Positions 5,807 through 13,889 of a DNA stretch of 23,287 nt are shown piece after piece. The notes beneath the pieces were generated by a model, which was not told the DNA's origin, made no database searches, and was given only the letters and a program-made list of their open reading frames with translations. Position 1 is the first letter of the stretch. Every line of letters starts with the position of its first letter. The stretch comes from Microcaldota archaeon (GTDB taxonomy: Archaea > Micrarchaeota > Micrarchaeia > Norongarragalinales > UBA8480): positions 1 through 23,287 of the forward strand of contig JAHFHC010000013.1 in the NCBI GenBank assembly GCA_023247085.1, written 5' to 3'. Made by a program: the position numbers and the translations under genes.

Positions 5807-6472
5807 ATGGTAAAAATAATGTGCGATAGTGGCCCACTGATTTCATTTTCAGATACGTGTCTAATCAACGTATTGCCTTTTTTGGCAAAACTCGGCGCTG
5901 AGTTTTTAATTACGCCCGCTGTTGAAAAAGAAATTGTTTTGAATCCAATTAACGTCCACCGCTACGCGTTTTCAGCAATTAGGCTACATAAAACCATTGA
6001 TGATAAATGGTTGCGAGTTATTGATGTTGACTTACATTTAATGAATCTTATAATGCGCGCTGCCAACACTGCTTTTTTGCTTCGTGGAAAACCAATGAAG
6101 TTAATCCACGCGGGCGAAGCAGCGTGTCTAGCAGCTTATAAGCAAAACGGTTGTTCAGCACTTGCAATTGATGAAAAGACAACGCGTTTACTAATAGAAA
6201 ACCCGGGGTTGCTTGCCGATAATATTTCGGAACAGTTTGGCCAACGCATTATTGTTGAAAAGCGTAGTTTAGATGAATTCACTTCGCTTACAAGTGGCAT
6301 TGAAATAATGCGTTCAAGTGAATTACTTGCAATTGCAACTAAGAACGGGTATTTTGATTCTTTTGGAAAGCATAAAGAACAGGCTTTTCACACTGCTATA
6401 TATGCATTGAAACAAGCTGGGTGCAGTTTATCAGAAAAAGAAGTAATCGACTATCAAAAACTCAAGTTCTAA
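5807..6472 (+). CDS. PIN-domain nuclease (221 aa)
   Basis: N-terminal PIN fold with the four acidic positions in place: Asp7 in MCDSGPLISF, Glu42 in PAVEKEIV, Glu104 in HAGEAACLAAY and Asp122 in ALAIDEKTTR. These bind the metal ions used for RNA cleavage in VapC-type toxins and rRNA-processing nucleases. Unlike a ~130-aa VapC toxin it is 221 aa long, with a helical C-terminal part (about 150-221). The upstream gene is larger than a typical VapB antitoxin, so a housekeeping RNA-processing role is as likely as a toxin. A T-rich tract follows the stop. Confidence 0.8.
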   Translation: MVKIMCDSGPLISFSDTCLINVLPFLAKLGAEFLITPAVEKEIVLNPINVHRYAFSAIRLHKTIDDKWLRVIDVDLHLMNLIMRAANTAFLLRGKPMKLIHAGEAACLAAYKQNGCSALAIDEKTTRLLIENPGLLADNISEQFGQRIIVEKRSLDEFTSLTSGIEIMRSSELLAIATKNGYFDSFGKHKEQAFHTAIYALKQAGCSLSEKEVIDYQKLKF

Positions 6473-6474
6473 TT

Positions 6475-6536
6475 GTATTATTTTTCTTTGGCTTTTTTTC
6501 TAATGTTTTTCTTTCTTGAACCGTCAACGGCTTTTT
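6475..6536 (+). terminator. T-rich termination region after the PIN gene
   Basis: A series of T-tracts (TATTTTTCTTTGGC, then GCTTTTTTTCTAATG and TTTTTCTTTCTTG) and a short CCG/CGG stem followed by eight T residues at about 6529-6536. Archaeal RNA polymerase terminates on U-rich stretches without a strong hairpin, so this fits the end of the 5236-6472 transcript. Confidence 0.5.
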
Positions 6537-6560
6537 TTTCTGAAGAAAGAAGGGTGTTTA

Positions 6561-6691
6561 TGGACTTGCCGGGATTTTCGCAGCGCTTTCTTTTTTTCCA
6601 AGGTTTTTTTCTTTCCAGAAAGAAAAAAAGCTTATCGAACCCGGAGTCTCCACCTTGCGGAGGCGGCGTCTTACCATTCGACTACAAGCCC
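6561..6691 (-). tRNA. tRNA-Ala (anticodon CGC) with intron in the T-loop
   Basis: Exon 1 (6691-6634) gives acceptor GGGCTTG, T8 A9, a D-arm GTCG-AATGGTA-AGAC containing GG18-19, anticodon arm CCGCC-TCCGCAA-GGTGG and T-stem start CCGGG with TTCGAT. Exon 2 (6574-6561) gives T, CCCGG, CAAGTCC and A73. Joined, the T-arm is CCGGG-TTCGATT-CCCGG with a normal 7-nt loop, and the acceptor pairs fully with a G3:U70 pair, the alanine identity element. Anticodon CGC also means Ala. The mature length is 72 nt without CCA. Position 33 is C instead of the near-universal U, and the D-arm and anticodon stem resemble archaeal tRNA-Gly; both are odd. Confidence 0.85.
6575..6633 (-). other. 59-nt tRNA intron between positions 59 and 60
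   Basis: The junctions fold into a bulge-helix-bulge-like motif: outer T-stem CCGGG:CCCGG, central 4-bp helix TTCG:CGAA, 3-nt bulges ATA and AAT. Cutting each bulge after its second base gives the 7-nt T-loop TTCGATT. On the intron side the symmetry is relaxed, with an extra G (6581) opposite the first bulge before an AGC:GCT pairing. The intron body carries a perfect 12-nt inverted repeat (6604-6615 and 6618-6629, T7CT3C against GA3GA7). Non-canonical T-loop introns are known from Thermoproteales and a few other archaea. Confidence 0.75.
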
Positions 6692-6714
6692 ATGTAAAAA
6701 TAAGTGATGAAAAG

Positions 6715-6723
6715 AAACTTATA
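6715..6723 (-). promoter_or_regulatory. TATA box of the tRNA gene
   Basis: TATAAGTTT on the minus strand, centred about 28 nt before the 5' end of the mature tRNA at 6691, the usual archaeal distance to a start at or close to the first tRNA base. Confidence 0.55.
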
Positions 6724-6771
6724 CGTGTGGTAGTAAAAATTATGCCCAGTACATATACTAAACTTTCTAAG

Positions 6772-8895
6772 TTATTGTTTTTGAGTCTTCGCTAATATCG
6801 CCACTATTCCAATTAATAGTATTAATATAACTGCAATTTGCGGCATTACGCTTGGTGAAACAATGCTTAAAGCGGGAATAGTGATTGCTTGTGAGTTTGA
6901 AACCCCTTCGTTTGCGCTGAATTGAAGGGTAATTGTTTGGTTAACGTTTGTTGGACGCTGTGCTGCTTTTAAGTTAATTCGAATTTGTGCGCTTTCCCCA
7001 CCTTGCAGCGAAATAACTGGCGGGGTTTGCGCGTAAATATAATTTAAATCATTTATGAGTGGGGTTACTTGTGAAATTGTTGCTCCGCCGTTGTTTGTTA
7101 CTGTGACAACTAAGTCGACACTTGTTGTTTCACCTGTGGGGTTTCGGTTTTCAATTATTTGATTTACAATAAAGCCGAATGCAATGTCGGTTGTTGTAAA
7201 TGTAATTGGTTGTGAAGCAAATTCGCCGTTTGTTGTGCGTGCAGTTAAATTAGCAAAAAATTGAGAGTCAGTTGCAGTTTGTGGTACTGTTACTAGTAAT
7301 GAAAAGTCTTCTGTTTCACCTGGAAATATGGTTCTAGAATCAGCTACGTACCAGGTTGATGGGATACCGTCGAGTGCAATTTTTACATCTGATTGCGGGG
7401 TTTGGCCAATGTTTTCAATTGTAATGTTAAATGCTTTTGCAATTCCTTTGACGAGTTTCACTTCTTCAACGCTTGTTATTTTTAGTAGTGATTCGCCGCT
7501 TCTGCCAGTTGGATAAACTGCTACATTTAAACCAATGTTTTTTGAAAAGCTCGGGGTGTCTAAACGTAGTTGAATTGTTTGGGCGCCAAGCGGTGTGTTT
7601 AAGTTTGAAACGAACCCAAGTGAAACAACTTGTGTTTCTCCAGGGTTAAGCGAAAATGTATTTGGCTGAATTTGTACATTTAGTTCAGTTGTTGGCACTG
7701 ATGACAATGCATATTCGAGTCTGGTGCTGCCTGCGTTTGTAATGTTTATCAATGTGTTTGTAATTCTAGTGCGTTCAATTACTATATTGCTCGGTGCAGC
7801 GATGTTCGTATCTGTAATGCCTTGTACTGTAAAGCAAAAGCTTTTGTCAAGAAATACAAAACCTTGGTAGGTTCCGCGTACTTTAAACGTATAATTGTCA
7901 ATTGGAGTGCGTAACTGTGGAGTTATTTGCACTTGAAATGGCTTTTGTTCACCTTGAAGTAGAGTCAATGTAGATTCAGTTACTTTAGTAATGCCCTTTA
8001 CCGTAGTGCTTCCTTCAATTAACAAATTAAATGGCCCGGTTGTCTCTTCATTGTTTTTCAAGATGAGTGGAATAGAAGTTGTGTTTCCAGGCGTAACTGC
8101 CAAGCAAGTATCCTGAATTGGAACATTTAGTAATTCGACTGATAGTTTTGGTGCATCTACGGTTATAGACAAAGGCAAGTCGAGGCTATAGTTGCAGCAG
8201 TTACCTGCGTCGACTTTGTAAATCCAAGAATAAACCCCGCCAGGAGTGCCTGGGGGCAATCGAACCGTTACAGTGACGTATTTTGTTTCACCTGAGAGTA
8301 AGGCGATGTTTGAAGCAGTGAGGCTAGTGGATGTTTCAAATGGATTAGTGTTTTTTGAAGTAATTGTTGCAAATATTTTTTTGTTTTCATTATTCTTTAC
8401 GCCGATTTTAAATTCAACTAAGTCACCTGGTCTTGCATTTTGGGGTTCAACGGGGGTTATCCAAGCTGTTACTGGTTGTGCAGTTGTCGAGTTGCCTTGA
8501 GTGACACTTGCGTGGAACGTAAGCGGGGTAGTGCATGTTGATCCGCTTGGCCCTGCGCGGAATTCTCCAGGAATGTCAAATGTTCCACTTGCACTCATTG
8601 CTTGAACATTTAACCTAACCGCTATTCTTTGTCCCGGTGCAAGTAGTGTGCTGTCACTTATACCACTATAAGAACATCTTAATTCAAGCGGGTTGCACTG
8701 TGCACTTGCACTTATGTGTTCGGTTGTTGTACCTTGGTTAAAAGCATTTATTGTAAAAGAACCCGTTTCTCCTGTTGTGATCACTAGATTATCATTGTAG
8801 TCTAAGTTTACTAGCCCGCAGTCAGTAGAAACGGCATTAGCCGAGAGTGAAAGTGCTAAAAATGCAAATAAGAACATTAAAACTTGTTGCTTCAT
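6772..8895 (-). CDS. secreted, membrane-anchored protein with NEW3/CARDB-type beta-sandwich repeats (707 aa)
   Basis: Signal peptide at residues 1-22 (MKQQVLMFLFAFLALSLSANA), a long extracellular part and one C-terminal membrane helix (about 680-703, PQIAVILILLIGIVAILA) with a short cytoplasmic KTQKQ tail. The body is a row of about 100-residue beta-sandwich domains with repeated signatures of the type L-x-P-G-E-T/S and variable V-x-N-x-G: LAPGQRIAVRLNV, LNPGETQVVSLGF, IFPGETEDFSLLV, LQGGESAQIRINL. This is typical of NPCBM-associated NEW3 and CARDB domains in archaeal surface proteins. It probably forms part of the cell envelope. A TATA box (AACTTTAAAA, 8930-8921) about 29 nt before the ATG implies a leaderless mRNA. 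Confidence 0.85.
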   Translation of the reverse strand: MKQQVLMFLFAFLALSLSANAVSTDCGLVNLDYNDNLVITTGETGSFTINAFNQGTTTEHISASAQCNPLELRCSYSGISDSTLLAPGQRIAVRLNVQAMSASGTFDIPGEFRAGPSGSTCTTPLTFHASVTQGNSTTAQPVTAWITPVEPQNARPGDLVEFKIGVKNNENKKIFATITSKNTNPFETSTSLTASNIALLSGETKYVTVTVRLPPGTPGGVYSWIYKVDAGNCCNYSLDLPLSITVDAPKLSVELLNVPIQDTCLAVTPGNTTSIPLILKNNEETTGPFNLLIEGSTTVKGITKVTESTLTLLQGEQKPFQVQITPQLRTPIDNYTFKVRGTYQGFVFLDKSFCFTVQGITDTNIAAPSNIVIERTRITNTLINITNAGSTRLEYALSSVPTTELNVQIQPNTFSLNPGETQVVSLGFVSNLNTPLGAQTIQLRLDTPSFSKNIGLNVAVYPTGRSGESLLKITSVEEVKLVKGIAKAFNITIENIGQTPQSDVKIALDGIPSTWYVADSRTIFPGETEDFSLLVTVPQTATDSQFFANLTARTTNGEFASQPITFTTTDIAFGFIVNQIIENRNPTGETTSVDLVVTVTNNGGATISQVTPLINDLNYIYAQTPPVISLQGGESAQIRINLKAAQRPTNVNQTITLQFSANEGVSNSQAITIPALSIVSPSVMPQIAVILILLIGIVAILAKTQKQ

Positions 8896-9053
8896 AGTCT
8901 AAATATTGGCATTTTGCGCTTTTTAAAGTTGTTATTTGATGAAGCAAATTGTGCCTTGCTCTCTTTGAAGTACGAGAAAAACGCCGCCCCCCTGTTTTTT
9001 ATAATCCCTTTTCGTTGAGTTGTTCTAACAGCTTAAATGATTGAAATATTGCC

Positions 9054-9770
9054 ATGACCCATAATCTGTGTTCTTTGTCCGTTGTTGTGCCAACTTTTAA
9101 CGAATCGCTTAACATCAGCAAGACACTGCGCTACATTCGTTGTATTGATCCAGTTGCCGAGATAATTGTAGTTGATGGCGGTTCAACTGACGGTACAATT
9201 GAAATCGCTAAAAAATACGCAGATAAAGTGATCATAAATAAAACCGGAACAATAGGCGGAGCACGTAATCTAGGTGCAAAGTTTGCTAAAGGCGAAGTGA
9301 TTCTATTTGTTGATGCGGATACTTTGCCGCATATAGAATTTCTTGAGAAACTACGATTGATTTGCTCGCGCGATCACAAAGTAGTTGGGGTGGGTTGTCT
9401 CATAATGCCTCGTGGGTTAAATTTTTTTGAGAACCTTTTCTTTTACTTTTTGAACTTCATCGTATTTTTATCAGTAAAAGTTAAGCGGCCGTCAATTGCG
9501 GGCAGCTGTGTTGCATATAGACGAAAAGAGTTTTGGAAAATAGGTGGGTTTGATGTTGAACGCGCTGCAAGCGAAGACCAAGACCTTTCAATTCGCATTT
9601 CAAAAACAGGGGATGTGATATTCTTTCCGCGTATAGTTGCTTATACGTCTTCGCGGCGGTTACGCCAATTAGGTTTCTTTGGATTACTATTAGACTGGTC
9701 TAAAACTACGATTAATTTCTTATTGGGTATAAAAACGAAACATTACAGATTGACGCATGAAAAACAGTAA
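9054..9770 (+). CDS. family 2 glycosyltransferase (238 aa)
   Basis: GT-A fold glycosyltransferase, GT2. LSVVVPTFNESLNI is the N-terminal nucleotide-sugar strand, AEIIVVDGGSTDGT the second motif, GEVILFVDADTLPH the DxD-like metal site, and AASEDQDLSIR the ED acceptor motif. A hydrophobic segment FFYFLNFIVFLSVKV (about 125-140) suggests membrane association. It likely transfers a sugar to a lipid carrier or glycan on the cytoplasmic face; donor and acceptor are unknown. The next gene encodes a clear paralogue 14 nt downstream, so both are in one transcript. Confidence 0.88.
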   Translation: MTHNLCSLSVVVPTFNESLNISKTLRYIRCIDPVAEIIVVDGGSTDGTIEIAKKYADKVIINKTGTIGGARNLGAKFAKGEVILFVDADTLPHIEFLEKLRLICSRDHKVVGVGCLIMPRGLNFFENLFFYFLNFIVFLSVKVKRPSIAGSCVAYRRKEFWKIGGFDVERAASEDQDLSIRISKTGDVIFFPRIVAYTSSRRLRQLGFFGLLLDWSKTTINFLLGIKTKHYRLTHEKQ

Positions 9771-9784
9771 TTTTGGCGAATAAA

Positions 9785-10486
9785 ATGCATCCAATTATTT
9801 CAATTATAATTCCTGCTTTCAATGAAGAAAAAAATCTAGTGAAGACGATCGATGCCATTAAGAAAAGCATTGCATTTGCAAAAATCCCTGCCGAAATCAT
9901 AGTAGTTGATAATGATAGTAGTGACGGAACTTACAAAATCGCGAAGAGATTATCCGATGCGGTTTTCATTGAAAAACGCCACGTAATTGCTGCGGTTAGA
10001 AACACTGGCGCAAAGCACAGTCATGGGGCTTATTTGTTATTTATAGATGCGGATACGCTTATTCCAGTTCAATTGATTCGAGATTTTGTAAACGCATTAC
10101 GTACGCGCGCGGTTATAGTTGGGTGCAATGTAATGCCATTTCCTTTAAATCCAATTGAGCGCAATTTGTTTAAAGCGTTTAATTTAATACTTCGTTCTTC
10201 TGCGCATCATGGCGCCGCGTTTTCAGGTAATTGTGTTGGCTATCGCAAAGATGTTTTTCAAAAATTAGGTGGCTTCGACGAAGATAGGGTTGCAAGCGAA
10301 GATCACGATTTGTCAAACCGTGCTTCTAAGCTTGGCAAAGCAGTTTTTCTCAAACACTTAACCGTTAAAACATCTAACCGCCGCGTGAAGAATTTAGGAT
10401 TGCCCTTAATGCTGATGGGCTGGTCTAAAACAACTTTATTTTATTTATTGGGGTTAAAACGCAAAAAATATCGAATAACAAGATAA
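9785..10486 (+). CDS. family 2 glycosyltransferase, paralogue of the preceding gene (233 aa)
   Basis: Same layout as the upstream enzyme: IISIIIPAFNEEKNL, AEIIVVDNDSSDGT, GAYLLFIDADTLIP, VASEDHDLSNR, and a shared ending pattern (WSKTT, then FYLLGLKRKKYRIT against FLLGIKTKHYRLT). The two look like products of a tandem duplication that have since diverged. I start at ATG 9785; an upstream in-frame TTG at 9773 would overlap the leader between the genes and adds only MANK. Unlike the first copy it lacks a strongly hydrophobic mid-segment. It probably adds a related sugar to the same glycan (inference). Confidence 0.87.
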   Translation: MHPIISIIIPAFNEEKNLVKTIDAIKKSIAFAKIPAEIIVVDNDSSDGTYKIAKRLSDAVFIEKRHVIAAVRNTGAKHSHGAYLLFIDADTLIPVQLIRDFVNALRTRAVIVGCNVMPFPLNPIERNLFKAFNLILRSSAHHGAAFSGNCVGYRKDVFQKLGGFDEDRVASEDHDLSNRASKLGKAVFLKHLTVKTSNRRVKNLGLPLMLMGWSKTTLFYLLGLKRKKYRITR

Positions 10487-10520
10487 TTGCATTTAGCATG
10501 ATTGTGCTGAGCTTACTGTG

Positions 10521-11801
10521 TTAGTTAATTTGCCATATTTTTTTCATGCGTTTAATTGCTGTAATCGCATCGCGTGGAGTTTTTAATTCTCTACCGATTT
10601 TCAATAATACTTTTAAAGCGGATTTCTTTTTATGCCCTTTAATTAGCGCTTTTTGATAAACTGAAATTGTTTCTCGCGCAGCTTTTGTCCAGTTAAATTT
10701 CTTTTCAACAATTTTCCTTCCGTTTAATCCAATTTTACGTAAATCTTTTCTCTTCAAAGCAGTGGCAATAGCTACTGCAAGTGCTTTTGAGTTACGTGGG
10801 CGTACAAGCCAACCGTTTTTGCTTTGTACTATTTCTGGAATGCCGCCAGTGCGCGCTGCCACTACTGGTAAACCTGAAGCCATTGCTTCAATTATAACTA
10901 GTCCAAATGGTTCCCAAATTGAAGGGAACACAAACAAGTCACAGCCATTTAGCAAGCCGTTTAGTTTTTTACGATTATTTTCAGCGCCGTAAAATACAAC
11001 TGCATCACTTATGCCTAATTTTTTGGCTTGTTTTTGCAATTTTTTAGCAGAGGTTCCTGTCCCTATAATCAATAATTTCGCAGTAGGAAATATTTTCAAC
11101 ACAGTTGGCAATGCCTGCAATAAATATTTCAAGCCTTTTTGTTCAATTACTCTTCCAACCCAAACAAGCAATGGGTCACTTGGCTTCATTCCAAGCTTTT
11201 TCTTTACATTCGAGTTATGCTTTGTTGAAAATTCATTTGCATTAATTGCATTGTAAATTACCTTAAAACGGTTCTTTGGAATCTTATATTTGGCTACGTC
11301 GTCTCGAGTCCATTTGCTCACTGCAATTAATTCATCTGCGCTTTTCAAAACCGCTTTACCAATTGCTAGTTCATACGCAGAACCGAATAACGTATACGCT
11401 GGACTTATCCCATTTGGTCGCGCGTTATGGATGGTTAACACAAGTGGCTTATTGGTTTCTTCACAGTGTTTTCTCACTAAAGTGAAGTCAGGGAACCACC
11501 TGCCGTGCAAGTGGAACAAGTCGAATTTTTCTTTTTCATCAATAACTCTTAAGTATTTCAAAAAATCTGGGCAAACGACTAGTGGTGGGGGATACAATCC
11601 CGCTATCTTTACAACTTGAGCTGGTATGCGGTGTACTTTTATTCCACGTATTGTTTCGGTTTTTTGAGTCCCTTTAAGTTGACCGGTAATTACGTGTACT
11701 TCAACACCTTGTTTTACTAACGCTTCGCCAAGCTCCAACATGTGATTTTCAGTACCACCGCGAAACGGGTAAAACAATGCATTAACAAAACAAACTTTCA
11801 A
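10521..11801 (-). CDS. family 4 glycosyltransferase (426 aa)
   Basis: GT-B fold retaining glycosyltransferase (Glycos_transf_1). The N-terminal domain starts MKVCFVNALFYPFRGGTENH, the glycine-rich acceptor loop seen in GT4 enzymes. The C-terminal domain carries VWVGRVIEQKGLKYLLQAL (donor binding) and EPFGLVIIEAMASGLPVV, the E-x7-E motif. I start at TTG 11801 because it gives the usual family N-terminus and GGTG at 11812-11809 is a good ribosome site; the frame stays open to 11894 but that extension is not family-like. It is convergent with the GT2 pair and likely belongs to the same glycan pathway. Confidence 0.88.
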   Translation of the reverse strand: MKVCFVNALFYPFRGGTENHMLELGEALVKQGVEVHVITGQLKGTQKTETIRGIKVHRIPAQVVKIAGLYPPPLVVCPDFLKYLRVIDEKEKFDLFHLHGRWFPDFTLVRKHCEETNKPLVLTIHNARPNGISPAYTLFGSAYELAIGKAVLKSADELIAVSKWTRDDVAKYKIPKNRFKVIYNAINANEFSTKHNSNVKKKLGMKPSDPLLVWVGRVIEQKGLKYLLQALPTVLKIFPTAKLLIIGTGTSAKKLQKQAKKLGISDAVVFYGAENNRKKLNGLLNGCDLFVFPSIWEPFGLVIIEAMASGLPVVAARTGGIPEIVQSKNGWLVRPRNSKALAVAIATALKRKDLRKIGLNGRKIVEKKFNWTKAARETISVYQKALIKGHKKKSALKVLLKIGRELKTPRDAITAIKRMKKIWQIN

Positions 11802-11968
11802 CCTTAAACACCTTTTACGGGTAACTAGCAAAATATCAAAGCCAATTCCCGAATAAAAAACTAGCTTGTGCACTTTTTGAACTAATAGCCACAAAAGTAA
11901 TTAAAACCGACAATATAATAAAAGCAGAAGTGGATGTATGTTTTGTTTATAATTCGTAGGTGAAGGAA

Positions 11969-12577
11969 ATGGCTCGGACAAGACTTGGATATGTTGCGGA
12001 AGTTCAGAGAAAGATCCTTAAGGGTAAGCCTGTTTCAATTGGGGTTTTTTGTTCTGGCAATGGGGATAGGAGCCCATTTGCTCAGGCGGTTTTGGAAAAA
12101 ACTTTTAGGGATATTGAATACTATAATGTGCGCGTGTTTTCTTTTGGAACAAGTGTATCGCCAAATAGGCATCATGGCCCCGCTTCTGCGCGTACATTTC
12201 GGCATGCTAAAGAAATGGGTTATGATTTAAGCGGTCATAAAAGAAGGCACATAAGCGATGCAGATGTACAGCAAGATATTAAAAAAGCGGATTTGCTTTT
12301 AGCTATTTCTCCTTCACACGCGGCATTAGCTGCTGAATATTCTGCAGATGAAGCACCAAACGCGCTTAAGGATATTTTGAAAAAAACCTGGACATTAAAA
12401 GGGTTTGCAAATAGAAGTGAATGGACTCTGCCCTTTCGAGGAAGGTTAGCGCGAGGGCTAGCGTTGAAAGACCCGTATTTTCATCCTGAAACTCTTGCTG
12501 GTGAACGAAAGTTCAGGGCAGACCTCATAGCAGTTGGAAATGCAGCGTTAAAGGCATTTAGGCGGTTAATAATATAA
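11969..12577 (+). CDS. low-molecular-weight protein tyrosine phosphatase-like protein (202 aa)
   Basis: The signature C-x5-R-S loop is present as FCSGNGDRSPFA (Cys28, Arg34), near the N-terminus as in the LMW-PTP/arsenate reductase family, and the general-acid motif DPY (LKDPYFHP, Asp168) is near the C-terminus. It is longer than the usual 150 aa owing to a 20-residue start and an insert around 135-165. In bacteria such enzymes control tyrosine-kinase-driven capsule and exopolysaccharide export, and its neighbours here are glycosyltransferases and an epimerase. The start ATG 11969 is fixed by GGTGAAGG immediately upstream (11959-11966). Substrate unknown. Confidence 0.8.
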   Translation: MARTRLGYVAEVQRKILKGKPVSIGVFCSGNGDRSPFAQAVLEKTFRDIEYYNVRVFSFGTSVSPNRHHGPASARTFRHAKEMGYDLSGHKRRHISDADVQQDIKKADLLLAISPSHAALAAEYSADEAPNALKDILKKTWTLKGFANRSEWTLPFRGRLARGLALKDPYFHPETLAGERKFRADLIAVGNAALKAFRRLII

Positions 12578-12578
12578 T

Positions 12579-13847
12579 TTAAATTTTTATTTTATCTCCA
12601 TTCATTGGTGCAGTTGCGTTGAATCCATCTGCTTTTAGTAATTCTGCAAAACTTTGCGTGTCGTCGCCGTGAACGCAAAAAATCTTATTTGGATTAACTT
12701 TTTTAGCATATTGCAATAATTCCCTTTGGCTAGCATGAGCTGAGAACTCAAATTTTTTTACTGGCAGCGAGACGCGCAAAAAACTTCGTTTTTTTCCATC
12801 TGAAATAATAATTGGTTCACCCTTTAGCAATCGGCGTCCATTTGTTCTATCGCCTTGATAGCCAACCAAGAAAATTTTTGATATCCCGCTGCTTTTTTCC
12901 AACTTTTGCAAATAGCTCAGCACTGGTCCGCCTTCAAGCATACCTGCAGTTGTGATTATAACATTGCCGCCTTGAATGGCTTGTTTTCTATCTTCATTTG
13001 TTGACACTACTGTTGCTTTTTGCAAGGCGTTTTTGTATCCCTTTGGGTTTTTCAAATAACCGCTATACTGGTAATAAATGTCATTTATTTGCGTGCCCAT
13101 TCCATCTATGAAAACATCTCCCCGAAAATTCTTTTCGCTTAATAGTGTAAGTATTTCTTGGGTTCTACCAACCGCAAAACACGGGACAAGCGCGGTTCCG
13201 CCATCATCAACAACTTCTTGGATTGATGCTGTGAATTCAGCTTCTGTTTTTTGTCTATCAGTCTGGTTACTTACGCCATAAGTGGATTCCATTACTAAAG
13301 TATCTACGTCGATTGGAATTTGCGCTCCATTATGCATTCGAGTGGCATTTAGTTTCAAATCGCCAGTATAAACTAATTTTTTCTTTTCTGCCTTTATTTC
13401 AATTTGTGCTGACCCAATTATGTGGCCTGCATCGAGAAACGAAAAATGCATATCGTCTGATAGTTTGAATTCGTTGCCGTATCCAAGAGTAGAAAAACGC
13501 GCTAAACATTTGTTTAAATCAACTTTCGAAAATGGTGCTGGTTGTTTTTGTTGTTGAGCTATTTTTATGGTATCGTTGTACAACACATTGCTAACTGAAA
13601 GAGTGGGGGTTGTACAGTAAACTGTTGGTGCTGAATGTTTGAACAATGCAGGTATGGCACCACAATGATCAAGATGCGAGTGTGACAAAATTACTGCTTG
13701 TGGTCGCTTGGCGCGTTCAAGCAATGGAAATTGATTATTTGCTTCCATTTTTAATCCGCAGTCAAGATAAACCGTTGTTTCTCCGCTTGTGAGTGAAACA
13801 CAACTTCTACCAACTTCGCCTGCTCCGCCCAGAAATTGCAATTCCAT
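12579..13847 (-). CDS. beta-CASP metallo-beta-lactamase ribonuclease, aCPSF2 type (422 aa)
   Basis: Metallo-beta-lactamase core with HSHLDHCG (His56-His61), GHIIGSA (His142), and YTGDL (Asp163), plus the beta-CASP motifs A (ESTYG, 187-191), B (EFSAHAS) and C (FCVHGD). The length and absence of N-terminal KH domains match archaeal aCPSF2, a CPSF73-related nuclease in RNA processing or decay, rather than the KH-containing aCPSF1 that drives termination. All metal ligands appear intact. A TATA box (TTATAAAAAA, about 13880-13871) lies 29 nt before the ATG, giving a leaderless mRNA; it overlaps the promoter area of the divergent epimerase. The stop nearly touches that of the convergent phosphatase gene. 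Confidence 0.9.
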   Translation of the reverse strand: MELQFLGGAGEVGRSCVSLTSGETTVYLDCGLKMEANNQFPLLERAKRPQAVILSHSHLDHCGAIPALFKHSAPTVYCTTPTLSVSNVLYNDTIKIAQQQKQPAPFSKVDLNKCLARFSTLGYGNEFKLSDDMHFSFLDAGHIIGSAQIEIKAEKKKLVYTGDLKLNATRMHNGAQIPIDVDTLVMESTYGVSNQTDRQKTEAEFTASIQEVVDDGGTALVPCFAVGRTQEILTLLSEKNFRGDVFIDGMGTQINDIYYQYSGYLKNPKGYKNALQKATVVSTNEDRKQAIQGGNVIITTAGMLEGGPVLSYLQKLEKSSGISKIFLVGYQGDRTNGRRLLKGEPIIISDGKKRSFLRVSLPVKKFEFSAHASQRELLQYAKKVNPNKIFCVHGDDTQSFAELLKADGFNATAPMNGDKIKI

Positions 13848-13889
13848 GCAATTGGTATTTATTCCTCCTGGTTTTTTATAATCTTGCTT

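Noticed and set aside
5807-6472. PIN gene called as a classic VapBC toxin-antitoxin system
   Set aside because: The PIN protein is too long for VapC, and the upstream 180-aa protein shows no AbrB, RHH or Phd-like fold; kept only as an open possibility.
6604-6629. Perfect 12-nt inverted repeat taken as an intrinsic terminator
   Set aside because: The loop would be only 2 nt and the repeat lies inside the tRNA intron, which explains it better as intron structure.
6473-6707. Two short plus-strand open frames over the T-rich region and tRNA
   Set aside because: They are Phe/Lys-rich translations of T- and A-tracts and of the antisense of the tRNA.
11802-11894. N-terminal extension of the GT4 glycosyltransferase
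   Set aside because: The extension is not family-like. The TTG at 11801 has a GGTG site and gives the standard GT4 N-terminus.
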